Origin: Legionella cherrii | Lineage (GTDB): Bacteria > Pseudomonadota > Gammaproteobacteria > Legionellales > Legionellaceae | Direction of reading: 5' to 3' | Assembly (NCBI RefSeq): GCF_900635815.1 | Contig: NZ_LR134173.1 | Location: 1,582,001 to 1,646,000 of the forward strand | DNA length: 64,000 nt | In this document: positions 44,799-54,182 of the stretch, one piece after another | Position numbering within the stretch: the first letter of the stretch is position 1 | Layout: the number at the start of each line of letters is the position of its first letter | Made by a program: the position numbers and the translations under genes | The notes under the pieces: generated by a model | What the model was told of the DNA's origin: nothing | The model's input: only the letters and a program-made list of their open reading frames with translations | Databases searched by the model: none

Positions 44799-47700
44799 TT
44801 AAGCAGCAGGAGCGGCAAGTAAAGGAATCTCATTTTCATCCTTCGGTGTTAGCTGTTGGTAGTCGCAAAGCCATTGATTTTTTAACTCAAGTTCTCTATC
44901 TGTTTTTGCACTGCTAAAAAAGAAAGTCTTTCCTGCGGCTAAACGCGCGAATCCTGCAAAAAGTCCTATACCCGTAATTATCATCGCAATATCAGCAATC
45001 AGTCGGCGCGTATCGTGGCGATGACTAAATTCATCTTTGGCCGCCTTCATTAAATCATGTGCTTGTTTTTGTATGGGGAGGCCTGATAAGCGTATGTTCA
45101 ATGCTTTTTCATAAAATTGATTGATGGATTGATCATATTCATTTCCATATCCTTTCTCTTTGCTGAGCTTTATTTTTTTATCGCGAAACGTCTTTAGAGT
45201 GAGCAAATCATGGATCACTACAGAGGAGAGTTTTTTATTTTCTATTTTTGTCAGAATTACTTGTTTAAAAATGGCATCATGGAGCGCCGCTCCTATGAGT
45301 TGGCTTTGAAGAGAGGAGGCAATTTTGTCTAGAATTGGCTCGAACTGCGTTAAAAGTAAATCTATAGGTTTAACTTGGGACTCTTGGCTAATGATCTGAG
45401 TTTCAAGAAGCTGTTCATAAATTCTCTGGTCGCGTATTAATTGTTTATGAGTTTTTTGTGCATCCTCAGCGGTTAAAGTACTACTTAAACTTTCAAAATT
45501 CTCGATGGTATTCGAAAAAGTACGATCATCGAATACTCTTTTCTTATCGGCGACTGAGGTGGCTTTTTTTAAGCGGTCATATAGCCCATACAAAATATCT
45601 TCTATTTGTCGGGTTTGATGTTCCACCTGGAATTGTTTTTGTAGATCCAGAGGCAGTTTTACAAATAATTGATTTAAGATAAGAAATATTGTTTTTCTCT
45701 CTTCAATATTTTGCGATAAATTGATTTGTCCCAGATAAAATTGATACATCTCTTTTTTTACTTGAGACAATTGAGAGGCATAGTGATTTCGCTCATGTTC
45801 TGGAAGCTTATTATATTTTTCTTCCAATAAGTCCAGTGCAGAGGGTTTATTTTCCTCTGTTGCTACATTAAGTCCTTGCTGCAGGTATTCCTGCAGTTGT
45901 TGCAGCTCAATTTGCGCATGTTCAATCGTTTCGGCAGCGCCAAATATGGAAGTAGATTCTGTCGCTGCGCTCTGCATTTTAGCAAAAAGGTCCTTCTTTG
46001 CTTCCAGATCAGAATGTTCTTTAAATTGCTGGACTAATTCCCAAAAATGCCGGATTTGACGCAAGGTGATGATTTTATTCTCGACATCTTTACGGTTTGT
46101 CAATGTTTCATTTTGCAACGCTTGGTCTATAGTTTGCCACAGTGCTTGATTCTTCATGATGCGGTTCACCAAAATACTAGGTGAGGCCGCATTCAGTTCT
46201 TCCAGGCATATAGTAGCAAGTTGCACCCCATTCATTTGTTGCAGTGTTTCATCATTAATGGAGTAGAAAAAAGGGCTTTCAAAAACTTCAACGGAAGATT
46301 TCTGGAGCGTGCTGCGGAAACGTTGTAGCTCGTCATTCGCTTTTTTAAATCGCAGTACAGCCTCTTGAAACAAAGTTACTGTAGCGTTCATACCTTCCCA
46401 GGAAGACTTAGTCGTCTGTTGTATTTTTAAAGCGCGGAGCATAAGTATTACATCAGAACCCGCTGTAAGAAGTTCGTTGACTTGGCACCAGTATGAATTA
46501 GGGTGATGTTTCTTATATTCGGTATTAAGCTCTGCATAGGGTTTAAAACCTGCTGAACCAAGGTCGGTAAGGTCTAAAGAAAATAAGTGTTTTAGGAGCG
46601 TGCTTTCGCGGTATTGTCCCACAAGAGTTTGCCCGAGTTCAAATTCGGATTGTTTCATGAAAAAGTCAGCGAGGATATTCGTTGTTTGATCGGGCTGATG
46701 TTCCCACAAGTTAAATAGCTCGGATTCTTGGGCTAAAGTGTGCACATAATCATTAAATTGTTGCGCCAAATCGTTCAGGTTTAATTCTGTATAATCAATT
46801 AGATTGATTTGAGCAAAAGGTAGGAGTTGTTCTTCCCAGCCTAGTACGAGTTCAGGGAAAGCAATTGCGTCTTTGCCTGTTAATGCGATGGGTTTGGTAA
46901 ATAATTCAGCGCGTTCTATGATTTTTTTTAATTGCTCAATAGAGTCCATGGAGATGGAAACAGGATAATCACACATGACCCAACTTGAAGATAAATCAAT
47001 CTCTACTGAAAAAGTGGGGAATGATTTTTGCAGCTCCTTAATGTGTATGTCAATTTGCTGGAGAAAGTGGGTTATCGACTCTTTCTCTTTTTCATTAGAT
47101 AGCTCTTGGAAATGCTTTTGAATTCTCAACAGTTTTTCCAGGAGAAGTTTACTTTCTTCCTGTAAATCATCGTAAAGATTTTTTAATAAAAGTTCCTCAT
47201 GGGTTTGCTTCAGTTTTGGATCAATTTTAAGTTGCAATTCAAATAATTTTTGAATACGAAGAATAGCCTGCTGGTACTCAGGTGGCGTATTTTTTGTTTG
47301 AATGATTTGTGTCATTTGCTCTTTAAAGGCCTCATAATGCTCAATATGTCCTTGTTGCAACTTTTTAATCGTAGCTAATAATTGAGATTGTAAATTAAAG
47401 AGAGTTAATTGATTTTCAGCATCCAATTGACTTTCAGTAATAAAAACTTGATACACACGTTTCAAATAACTATCGAAATCAAGTGCAATATAACTTAGGT
47501 ACTCTCCCTGAGCAGGAGTTGCTGTTTTAGGTTTGTTTAATAGTAAATCCAACAGGTGCTTTTGATGACTTTCCTCTTCAAGACTTGCTTTTTTTAATTG
47601 ATCTAAGAATTGTGTGATATATGGCCAATTTTCGTCAGTAATCGTGACTCGCATTGCGCCATATTTATCCGGTGGAAAAACGCCTTTTTCCAATAGAAGT

Positions 47701-48554
47701 TTTGCTTGATAAACAGGGTCGCTAAAATACAAAGAACCGGCAGCAGTATAGGTGTCAGAAGCTCCTTTTAAGGAATGACCTTGGCCAAATTGATCGTGGT
47801 TTTGTTGTACCTCATCAGGATCTTTTTTAGTTCCTAAGAGGAATTCCAGGGCGGAGGCTGCAGGTGCTGTTTGTTCCAATCCAAGCAGAAGCAAGCTCTG
47901 GTTGTCATTACGGTGAAAATAAAAATGGCCGCTGCATCCATTGTTGGCTATTTTTTTTCCATAAAAATTGGTTTTTCCCATGCCACCCATGGCAATATTA
48001 ATACCAAAATCCAGGGGTGTTTTAATCATTACGGGTAATTGCCCCATAATTCCCAGAAGAACTCCTTTACCTTCAATGACTGTACCATCAATACCGCGAG
48101 TCACATTATGAGTGGCTGAGCGGGAAAAAACAGTATTTTCTGATCCTGGAGCAGGGAAATAATTTAATAATTCTTTCCTATTCGTTCCATTGAGCTCTTG
48201 ATAGTCAAGAATAACGCGGCTTGCATGGGATACATAATCAGCGATGGTTAATTGATCGGAGGGTGCTTGCAAATTAGATGACTTGGATAGATAAGAACGA
48301 GTCTTGAAGTCACCGCAAGCCAAACAAGCCAGTAAGAACTGAGTCATATTGATTGCAACATCATCTTTTGCATTATATATAAAGGTATCAGCCCATTGTT
48401 TTGCAACGACCATTTGATCCTGATCAATAGTGCACGACAGAATATCGAATTTCATATCAGACATTTTTTTTAAGACTTCAATTAAATTGCCACTATGGTA
48501 ACAAACAAGACTCTCTTGTTGCAAAAATAAATACATAGTTGTTTTTTTAATCAC
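44799..48554 (-). CDS. giant coiled-coil protein with C-terminal membrane hairpin, effector candidate
   Basis: A 1251-residue protein, the largest here. Residues 1-350 form a globular domain rich in Gly and aromatic residues (PVMIKTPLDFGINIAMGGMG; GCSGHFYFHRNDNQSLLLLG; GHSLKGASDTYTAAGSLYF). About 370-1170 is almost all Gln/Glu/Leu-rich helix with several coiled coils. Near 1195-1225 there is a hydrophobic hairpin (RLIADIAMIITGIGLFAGFARLAAG) followed by KTFFFSSAKTDRELELKNQW. The hairpin and FF-x-x-(A)KTD pattern match the end of the 401-residue protein at 6079. No signal peptide and no catalytic motif. Size, coiled coils and late membrane hairpin fit a Dot/Icm effector acting on host membranes. 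Confidence 0.65.
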   Translation of the reverse strand: MIKKTTMYLFLQQESLVCYHSGNLIEVLKKMSDMKFDILSCTIDQDQMVVAKQWADTFIYNAKDDVAINMTQFLLACLACGDFKTRSYLSKSSNLQAPSDQLTIADYVSHASRVILDYQELNGTNRKELLNYFPAPGSENTVFSRSATHNVTRGIDGTVIEGKGVLLGIMGQLPVMIKTPLDFGINIAMGGMGKTNFYGKKIANNGCSGHFYFHRNDNQSLLLLGLEQTAPAASALEFLLGTKKDPDEVQQNHDQFGQGHSLKGASDTYTAAGSLYFSDPVYQAKLLLEKGVFPPDKYGAMRVTITDENWPYITQFLDQLKKASLEEESHQKHLLDLLLNKPKTATPAQGEYLSYIALDFDSYLKRVYQVFITESQLDAENQLTLFNLQSQLLATIKKLQQGHIEHYEAFKEQMTQIIQTKNTPPEYQQAILRIQKLFELQLKIDPKLKQTHEELLLKNLYDDLQEESKLLLEKLLRIQKHFQELSNEKEKESITHFLQQIDIHIKELQKSFPTFSVEIDLSSSWVMCDYPVSISMDSIEQLKKIIERAELFTKPIALTGKDAIAFPELVLGWEEQLLPFAQINLIDYTELNLNDLAQQFNDYVHTLAQESELFNLWEHQPDQTTNILADFFMKQSEFELGQTLVGQYRESTLLKHLFSLDLTDLGSAGFKPYAELNTEYKKHHPNSYWCQVNELLTAGSDVILMLRALKIQQTTKSSWEGMNATVTLFQEAVLRFKKANDELQRFRSTLQKSSVEVFESPFFYSINDETLQQMNGVQLATICLEELNAASPSILVNRIMKNQALWQTIDQALQNETLTNRKDVENKIITLRQIRHFWELVQQFKEHSDLEAKKDLFAKMQSAATESTSIFGAAETIEHAQIELQQLQEYLQQGLNVATEENKPSALDLLEEKYNKLPEHERNHYASQLSQVKKEMYQFYLGQINLSQNIEERKTIFLILNQLFVKLPLDLQKQFQVEHQTRQIEDILYGLYDRLKKATSVADKKRVFDDRTFSNTIENFESLSSTLTAEDAQKTHKQLIRDQRIYEQLLETQIISQESQVKPIDLLLTQFEPILDKIASSLQSQLIGAALHDAIFKQVILTKIENKKLSSVVIHDLLTLKTFRDKKIKLSKEKGYGNEYDQSINQFYEKALNIRLSGLPIQKQAHDLMKAAKDEFSHRHDTRRLIADIAMIITGIGLFAGFARLAAGKTFFFSSAKTDRELELKNQWLCDYQQLTPKDENEIPLLAAPAA

Positions 48555-48716
48555 CTATGTTTCGATCTAAGGCAAGAACTTTAACCCGCAAAACATGAGT
48601 TTTTGATATCAATGAAAAATTGAGCCAAGGTCTATACTTATAAATGTAAGAGCTGAGTTGAAAATCACGGGTTGTATATCGCATACTCCGTACTACATCA
48701 ATTAACGAAGACTGTT

Positions 48717-48926
48717 ATGAATAACCATCAAAAAATTATCTGTCCTAAGTGCGGGAAACAAAATACCTGGTATCCAGAAAACCCGTTTAAGCCATTTTGT
48801 TCCGATCGATGTAAACTCATTGATTTAGGTGAATGGGCTAGTGAAAATCGAACAATTCCTGGAAAACCAATGGACATGGAGTTTATCAATTCAACCAATG
48901 AGGATGGTGGCAACGACTATACTTAA
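48717..48926 (+). CDS. yacG: DNA gyrase inhibitor YacG, zinc protein
   Basis: A 69-residue zinc-finger protein that binds GyrB. Metal site: CPKCGK near the start and [14 protein letters not shown], the family signature with its W-x-x-N-P-F-x-P-F-C segment. Normal length. The ATG at 48717 is the family start; an in-frame TTG at 48672 adds an unconserved leader. Often found beside coaE and pilD, but here it stands 55 bases before malic enzyme. Confidence 0.9.
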   Translation: MNNHQKIICPKCGKQNTWYPENPFKPFCSDRCKLIDLGEWASENRTIPGKPMDMEFINSTNEDGGNDYT

Positions 48927-48981
48927 ATTCTTAAAGAAAAAATTTAGGAGTTAATTTTAAAATATGGGATAAGGAGCTGCT

Positions 48982-50397
48982 ATGAGAAATCAAAAGTGTT
49001 CTGCCTCGAATAGCATTACGATGCGAGTTCGCATGAAAAATGCTCCTGGCACTTTTGGCAAGTTAGCAGCTGCTATCGAAAAAGAAGGCGGGCAAATTGG
49101 TGCGATTGATATCGTTCGTGTTGAAACAGATGCCCAGATACGTGATATTACCATTTACACCTGTGGCACCAAACACGCAGAAATAATTGTCGAACAACTG
49201 CGTACTATCCCTAATTTAGAAGTCATTCACGTATCTGATCGAACTTTCCTGGCTCATCTAGGCGGAAAAATTGAAATTAAAAGTCGTATTCCATTAAAGA
49301 CACGAGATGATCTCTCCATTGCCTATACCCCGGGGGTGGCGCGAATTTGCTCTGCGATTTATAAAAAGCCGGAAGATGTCTTTAATCTAACAATTAAAAA
49401 AAATACTGTCGCGGTAGTCTCTGACGGGACTGCGGTATTAGGTTTGGGAAATATAGGGCCCTATGCTGCCATTCCTGTCATGGAAGGGAAGGCCTTATTA
49501 TTTAAAGAATTTGCAAATGTCGATGCGTTTCCTATTTGTTTGAATACCCAAAATGTGGATGAAATCGTTGCTACGATTAAGAATATTGCTCCAGTATTTG
49601 GTGGAATTAATTTAGAAGATATTTCTGCACCTCGTTGTTTTGAAGTGGAGGAGCGACTCAAGAAAGAATTGAATATCCCGGTATTTCATGATGATCAACA
49701 TGGCACAGCAGTAGTGCTGGCTGCTGCAATGATTAATTCACTCAAATTGGTTAAGAAGCAATTGGAACAGATTAAAGTGGTTGTCGTAGGTATTGGAGCT
49801 GCAGGGACGGCATGTACCAAAATGTTACTCAACTTGGGAGTAAAAAATATTATTGGTTGTGATTGTGAAGGGGTGCTCTATGCCGGGAAGCCAGGGTTAA
49901 GTCCGGTCCATCGGTGGTATGCGGAACATACAAATCCTAATCTTGAGAAAGGTACCGTACATGATGCGATAAAGGGCGCAGATGTTTTTATTGGTGTTTC
50001 AAAACCTGGTGTGATTGATGCGAAAGACATAAAAAAAATGAATCAAGATGCAATTGTTTTTGCAATGGCTAATCCCATACCCGAAATAATGCCTGAAGAT
50101 GCAAAAAAATACGCGGCCATTGTCGCAACAGGGCGAAGTGATTATCCGAATCAAATAAATAATGTACTCTGCTTTCCTGGTATTTTTAGGGGAGCGTTGG
50201 ATTGTATGGCTACAGAGATTAATGAGGAAATGAAGCTCGCTGCGGCATATGCTATAGCAAACTCTATCGAGGAACAGTATTTAAGCTGTAGTTATATTGT
50301 TCCTAGTGTGTTTGATACGACGGTGGTAAAGAGGGTGGCTCAAGCAGTGAAACAGGCAGCCATTAAAACCGGAGTGGCGCGTAAAATTAAAACATAA
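48982..50397 (+). CDS. NAD(P)-dependent malic enzyme with N-terminal ACT domain
   Basis: Oxidative decarboxylation of malate to pyruvate in the cytosol. About residues 12-85 form an ACT-type regulatory domain (ITMRVRMKNAPGTFGKLAAA). The malic domain follows: LSIAYTPGVARIC, VVSDGTAVLGLGNIGP, FHDDQHGTAVV with the metal-binding DD. The dinucleotide fold is VVVGIGAAGTACTKMLL. FAMANPIPEI and GRSDYPNQINNVLCFPG close the active site. The 471-residue length fits the small bacterial class plus the ACT domain. GATAAGGAGC precedes the ATG. The ACT domain suggests allosteric control by an amino acid or metabolite. Confidence 0.93.
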   Translation: MRNQKCSASNSITMRVRMKNAPGTFGKLAAAIEKEGGQIGAIDIVRVETDAQIRDITIYTCGTKHAEIIVEQLRTIPNLEVIHVSDRTFLAHLGGKIEIKSRIPLKTRDDLSIAYTPGVARICSAIYKKPEDVFNLTIKKNTVAVVSDGTAVLGLGNIGPYAAIPVMEGKALLFKEFANVDAFPICLNTQNVDEIVATIKNIAPVFGGINLEDISAPRCFEVEERLKKELNIPVFHDDQHGTAVVLAAAMINSLKLVKKQLEQIKVVVVGIGAAGTACTKMLLNLGVKNIIGCDCEGVLYAGKPGLSPVHRWYAEHTNPNLEKGTVHDAIKGADVFIGVSKPGVIDAKDIKKMNQDAIVFAMANPIPEIMPEDAKKYAAIVATGRSDYPNQINNVLCFPGIFRGALDCMATEINEEMKLAAAYAIANSIEEQYLSCSYIVPSVFDTTVVKRVAQAVKQAAIKTGVARKIKT

Positions 50398-50538
50398 ATT
50401 GGCAACTATTTATAAAGCACAGCACTAAAAAGGTTTCTATGATTTTAAATTTCATTTTCTTCTTCTTCCTGCAAGTCTGCATCAACACTTGGTAAGAGTG
50501 CAGTTTTTACGGCATTTTATTTCAATAGATACAATACG

Positions 50539-50560
50539 AGTCCCCAAATCTTTGGGGACT
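50539..50560. terminator. bidirectional hairpin between malic enzyme and cupredoxin genes
   Basis: AGTCCCCAAA-TC-TTTGGGGACT: a 10-bp stem placed between convergent genes, 13 bases from the cupredoxin stop. Closing of the tight loop would open two or three pairs. No long T-run on either side. Confidence 0.55.
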
Positions 50561-50572
50561 TAGAGATATATA

Positions 50573-51052
50573 TTAAGGCTTCGCAATCGTTGCTTTTTGG
50601 TACATACCGGCTTCAAAATGCCCCGGGATATTACAGGCAAATACAACATCATGTTTGGGATTCGATTTAAATTTCCAGGTTAATGTTTTCGTTTCACCAG
50701 GATTAATGGTAATTGTATTACCGTCTTCATGGACCATGCCTGGCATTGCACGCATCATTTCTTGATGTGCTTTTTGTTCCTTTTCATCACCAATCGAGAA
50801 TTCATGAGGTACTTTTCCAATATTGGTTACTTTAAAGGTTACCATGTCACCATCATGAAGGTTAAGTTTTTGTGAAAAGTTAAATCGCATGTCATCCGAA
50901 GCAGTCACTTGAATCGTTTTTGTGGCTTTTGCCGCATTCCCTGGACTGCCTACTGAGCTTGTTTCATGATGAGCGTGTGCAAATGCTGGTTTGCTTAATA
51001 TCCCTGAGCACAGCAGAGTCAAAATAATTGTTCCTGGTAATGTACGTATCAT
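50573..51052 (-). CDS. periplasmic cupredoxin (plastocyanin/azurin-like)
   Basis: A 159-residue exported type-1 copper protein. The signal peptide ends in ILSKPAFAHAHH. All four ligands of a mononuclear copper site are present: H83 in VPHEFSIG, and C140, H145, M150 in FACNIPGHFEAGM. The His/Met-rich N terminus and EMMRAMPGM loop suggest a copper carrier or electron donor. Monocistronic. Confidence 0.85.
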   Translation of the reverse strand: MIRTLPGTIILTLLCSGILSKPAFAHAHHETSSVGSPGNAAKATKTIQVTASDDMRFNFSQKLNLHDGDMVTFKVTNIGKVPHEFSIGDEKEQKAHQEMMRAMPGMVHEDGNTITINPGETKTLTWKFKSNPKHDVVFACNIPGHFEAGMYQKATIAKP

Positions 51053-51223
51053 ATTTGAAAACCTATGTTAATCGACTTCTAATGAGTGGGTGTAGATTAA
51101 ACGAACAGCTCAATTAATGCTACTGCTTTGGTAAAGTAAAAATAAATCAAGCACAGGCATCATGAGATTAACTTTGTTGAAACAATGCTACTGACTTGAG
51201 GTGATTCACAAGCTGGCACAAAA

Positions 51224-51865
51224 TCAAGCGGGTTCATTCAAGACAGTAGCGGGAATACTCCGGTCATAAATCAGATTAATTTTTATCAGCTCAGCTAACG
51301 ATTTTACCTGCATTTTTCTCATGACATTAGCGCGATGAACTTCAACTGTGGATATCGATATATTAAGTTCATAAGCAATCTGTTTATTAAGGTTGCCTTC
51401 AACAACCAAATGCATGACCTGTTTTTCACGTTTGGTTAAGCTATTCATTCGCTCCCGAAAATCAGTTTGAGACAGCGTCATATTACTTTTAATTTTTTTA
51501 AGGCATCTTTGTGTTATATCCAATAAATTCTGATGATTAACTGGTTTAAGAATGAAATCTTCTGCTCCTGCTTTCATAGCGCGTATGGCCATTGTAATAT
51601 CACCATAACCTGTAATAATGATTATGGGCAATTGGTTTTTTGACTCATTCAATTGCTCTAGTAATTCTAAACCGCTCATTACAGGCATACGTACATCGAT
51701 GATCAAGCATCCGCTTTGATTATTATAATTATCGAGGAAATCTTTCGCAGTTTCATAAGTTTGAACTTGAAGGTTTATTGATTCAAATAACCAACGAAAT
51801 GATTTGCAAATCTCGGGATCATCATCGACGATAAAAACGGTTGTATTTGTATAAGGCTTATCCAT
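51224..51865 (-). CDS. FixJ/NarL-type response regulator
   Basis: A 213-residue two-domain regulator. Receiver: VFIVDDDPEICKSF, phospho-acceptor Asp in CLIIDVRMPVMSG (about D57), conserved Thr in IIIITGYGD and Lys in FILKPVNH. Output: LuxR-type helix-turn-helix SLTKREKQVMHLVVEGNLNKQIAYELNISISTVEVHRANVMRKM. The ATG at 51865 overlaps the TAA of the kinase-like gene (TAATG), so the two are coupled. An in-frame TTG at 51898 is not used as start. DNA targets unknown. Confidence 0.88.
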   Translation of the reverse strand: MDKPYTNTTVFIVDDDPEICKSFRWLFESINLQVQTYETAKDFLDNYNNQSGCLIIDVRMPVMSGLELLEQLNESKNQLPIIIITGYGDITMAIRAMKAGAEDFILKPVNHQNLLDITQRCLKKIKSNMTLSQTDFRERMNSLTKREKQVMHLVVEGNLNKQIAYELNISISTVEVHRANVMRKMQVKSLAELIKINLIYDRSIPATVLNEPA

Positions 51866-52269
51866 TACCTGTCCTGATGTATAATTATTTGAAAACAAAT
51901 GCCATTGGCTAATAATTCAGCCATTTTCATGAAATAAGGAGTGGTTTTATGAAAATCCATGATTAATCCAATGTTATAATATTCCATTTCATAGGAATAC
52001 AATGAGGTAATTTCTGTGACCAGAACGTTCATACTGCGTATGTCGGTAAAGTTATCTTGCTTTATAAGGTCTGGCATGGAATAAATTTTGTTTTGCAATG
52101 ACTCAGCGTATTTAATGTTTTGCAACGCATTAGCCATTGGCTCGGGGCTTAAGTCATTTTTTTGTAATCTAAGTTCGCGACCACCAAAATAGGCTTTAAT
52201 TGCTGTTAAAGGCTGATTTATTTCATGGATTGGTTTTGACATTTTGCACGTTTGAGAATTATTTATCAT
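51865..52269 (-). CDS. truncated FixL-like histidine kinase (dimerisation domain only)
   Basis: 134 residues carrying a HisKA core with the H-box IHEINQPLTAIKAYF and the helix that follows (ANALQNIKYAESLQNKI). It lacks a sensor or PAS domain at the N terminus and the whole HATPase catalytic domain; the frame ends after FMKMAELLANGICFQII, roughly where the N-box should begin. So it could accept or pass phosphate but not bind ATP. The stop overlaps the FixJ-type gene's ATG. It is either a decayed kinase or a deliberate phosphotransfer or decoy protein. Confidence 0.65.
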   Translation of the reverse strand: MINNSQTCKMSKPIHEINQPLTAIKAYFGGRELRLQKNDLSPEPMANALQNIKYAESLQNKIYSMPDLIKQDNFTDIRSMNVLVTEITSLYSYEMEYYNIGLIMDFHKTTPYFMKMAELLANGICFQIIIHQDR

Positions 52270-52688
52270 TATTTTCCATCAATTAGATCTCAATACGCTG
52301 TCTAACTCGAACAACAATCAGACTTCTCATTTTGAGCCGTATTTCAATACAGAAATTCTTTTGTTTTTATTGTATGCGAAAAAAATAATCTGTACTTTAT
52401 TGTTTTCTTTTATATGAAAGATAGCTCATGTTAATTCAGATGCACTCTATAGTTTATTCTGGTTAACCTTAGTATTAAGTTAAAGGGAGAAATGAAGTGG
52501 TTGTAAATCAATCTTAGTACATTTAACAAACATAACAGTCATCTGAATTCACCCTGCAAACAAAATTTGCTCAAAAATGAAGTATTCAATCGCATTAAAC
52601 AATGGATGCATATCGCTATAAATTGTATTTACTACCCTTTTCAGGGTAATTTATTATTTAATACAGTCTCTTATCAACGGGCGATGTT
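52270..52688. other. divergent intergenic region
   Basis: 419 AT-rich bases between the divergent kinase-like and membrane-protein genes. No ORF with a ribosome site and no recognisable remnant of the missing kinase domains. Promoters for both directions must lie here, but I cannot assign them. Confidence 0.4.
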
Positions 52689-53222
52689 ATGGTTAATTTG
52701 ATTGTTTTGGCAATGCGCAATGACACATTGACTTTTTTGATACTGGGTTTGATATGTTCTCTTCTAGAATGGTTATTCTGCTCAAGACCGAAGAAAAAAG
52801 CGAAGGTTATTGAAATCATTTTTTCTTGGTTTTTGCTGTTTAATATCGGATTAGCGTATTTATTTAACTTTATAATGCATGTCTTCCTGGGGGATTTTAC
52901 CGCCCAGTTTATTGGTTGGCCGCAAAGTCCATTTCAAATGGAAGTCGGCTTTGCCAGCTTAGGAATTGCTGTGAATGGAATAATCAGCTTTAGAGGTTCA
53001 ATTGCTTTTCGTGCCGCAACGATTATAGTTCCTGCCCTGTTCTTATGGGGGGCTGCGGGCGTGCATCTTTATCAAATGATAGTTACTCATAATTTTGAGC
53101 CTGGCAACGCAGGTAGCGTCTTTTGGACGGATATCTTCATGCCGGTTATTGCCTTTTTATTACTCTGGATGCAATACCGAAACCCGGAAAGACACGCGAT
53201 GCAGAAGGTGATTGTCCGTTAA
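52689..53222 (+). CDS. DUF6790-like inner-membrane protein
   Basis: A 177-residue protein with five hydrophobic segments (TFLILGLICSLLEWLF, FSWFLLFNIGLAYLFNFIMH, VGFASLGIAVNGIIS, TIIVPALFLWGAAGVHLYQ, FMPVIAFLLLWMQY). GWPQSPFQMEVGFA and a fourth-helix H-x-Y recall the DUF6790 family. Monocistronic. Function unknown. Confidence 0.65.
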   Translation: MVNLIVLAMRNDTLTFLILGLICSLLEWLFCSRPKKKAKVIEIIFSWFLLFNIGLAYLFNFIMHVFLGDFTAQFIGWPQSPFQMEVGFASLGIAVNGIISFRGSIAFRAATIIVPALFLWGAAGVHLYQMIVTHNFEPGNAGSVFWTDIFMPVIAFLLLWMQYRNPERHAMQKVIVR

Positions 53223-53535
53223 GTTAACGTGTTTGGATTGGGCAAAGTCATATCTGAGTCAGTCTCGCACATACCCTTGTCCCAGCGCAAGGATGACAGG
53301 GGGCGTGCATGGATTGCAATGTATCGGTGTGACGGAATGCGCTGGGGCTTTGTAGATGTTGGGATGGGCGAGGATAATATAGAGCATCAGGGGTGTATTA
53401 AATTGCGCAATTTGATTGATTATTGGCTTTTTGGAGGTGACCAATTCAAAAATGAACCAAATGAGCCTTCATTTGACAAAACTGGGTTATGTACCAAAAT
53501 TTGATTAGATGCCATAGATCATATGGAGGTATATC
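53223..53535. other. intergenic region before hsp20
   Basis: 313 bases. A 91-codon plus-strand frame (53229-53504) covers most of it but has no ribosome site and odd composition (Gly/Met/Cys/Trp-rich), so I treat it as non-coding. The ATG of hsp20 has a good ATGGAGGTATATC leader. Confidence 0.45.
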
Positions 53536-54063
53536 ATGAGCAAAGTAACGCAATTTAAGAAAGGAACTCCCAGCAAAGGATCGACAAGCAAGGGGTCTTC
53601 CATTCAAATTAATCGTTCACAAAATCCATTTTTAAGTCTGCAAAATGAGGTGGATAGATTATTTAGTGACTTTAATGATTTCTTTTCACCAACTAAATTT
53701 AATTGGGGACAATTTGAAAAACTGGCTCTTGCTCCCTCAATGGATGTTGTTGAAGATAAAGATCATTTCTGTGTTCAGCTAGAAATGCCAGGTATCGATG
53801 AAAAAGACATTAAGGTTTCCATATTGGATAATGTACTCACAATTAGTGGTGAAAAGTCCAGTTCGAAAAAAAATGAAGGTAAACGATATATTTCCCGAGA
53901 AATCAGCTTTGGGAAATATGAACGATCCATTTCTTTACCCACTAGCGTTGATTTGACTAAAGCGAAAGCGACGTTTAAAAAAGGAATGCTTTGGGTTGAT
54001 TTACCTAAAAAAACGGAATCTAAAACTGGAACTCGAGATATAAAAGTGGAACAAGCTAAATAG
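53536..54063 (+). CDS. small heat-shock protein, Hsp20 / alpha-crystallin family
   Basis: A 175-residue ATP-independent chaperone. A disordered Ser/Gly/Lys N terminus is followed by FLSLQNEVDRLFSDFNDFF. The alpha-crystallin domain spans about 75-165 (MDVVEDKDHFCVQLEMPGID; ISILDNVLTISGEK-like strand; ISFGKYERSISLP; ATFKKGMLWVDLPK). The C-terminal I-x-V anchor is DIKVE. GGAGG lies upstream of the ATG. No heat-shock regulator site identified. Single gene. Confidence 0.9.
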   Translation: MSKVTQFKKGTPSKGSTSKGSSIQINRSQNPFLSLQNEVDRLFSDFNDFFSPTKFNWGQFEKLALAPSMDVVEDKDHFCVQLEMPGIDEKDIKVSILDNVLTISGEKSSSKKNEGKRYISREISFGKYERSISLPTSVDLTKAKATFKKGMLWVDLPKKTESKTGTRDIKVEQAK

Positions 54064-54160
54064 CTCTATAAATTGTCTTATCATGATCACCATGGGACAT
54101 TATTTGAGCATGGAATAGTTCCCTCTACTGCTTGTAAGGTAGGGAGAAAGGCTGGGTGAG

Positions 54161-54175
54161 GGTGTCGGCGACACC
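54161..54175 (+). terminator. hairpin after hsp20
   Basis: GGTGTC-GGC-GACACC, about 100 bases past the stop, within a stretch (TAGGGAGAAAGGCTGGGTGAGGG) that is the inverse of the CCCTCACCC...CTCTCCC repeat family. Confidence 0.4.
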
Positions 54176-54182
54176 TTCATAC

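Noticed and set aside
53229..53504. 91-codon plus-strand ORF before hsp20
   Set aside because: No ribosome site, odd composition and no protein-like pattern; probably chance.
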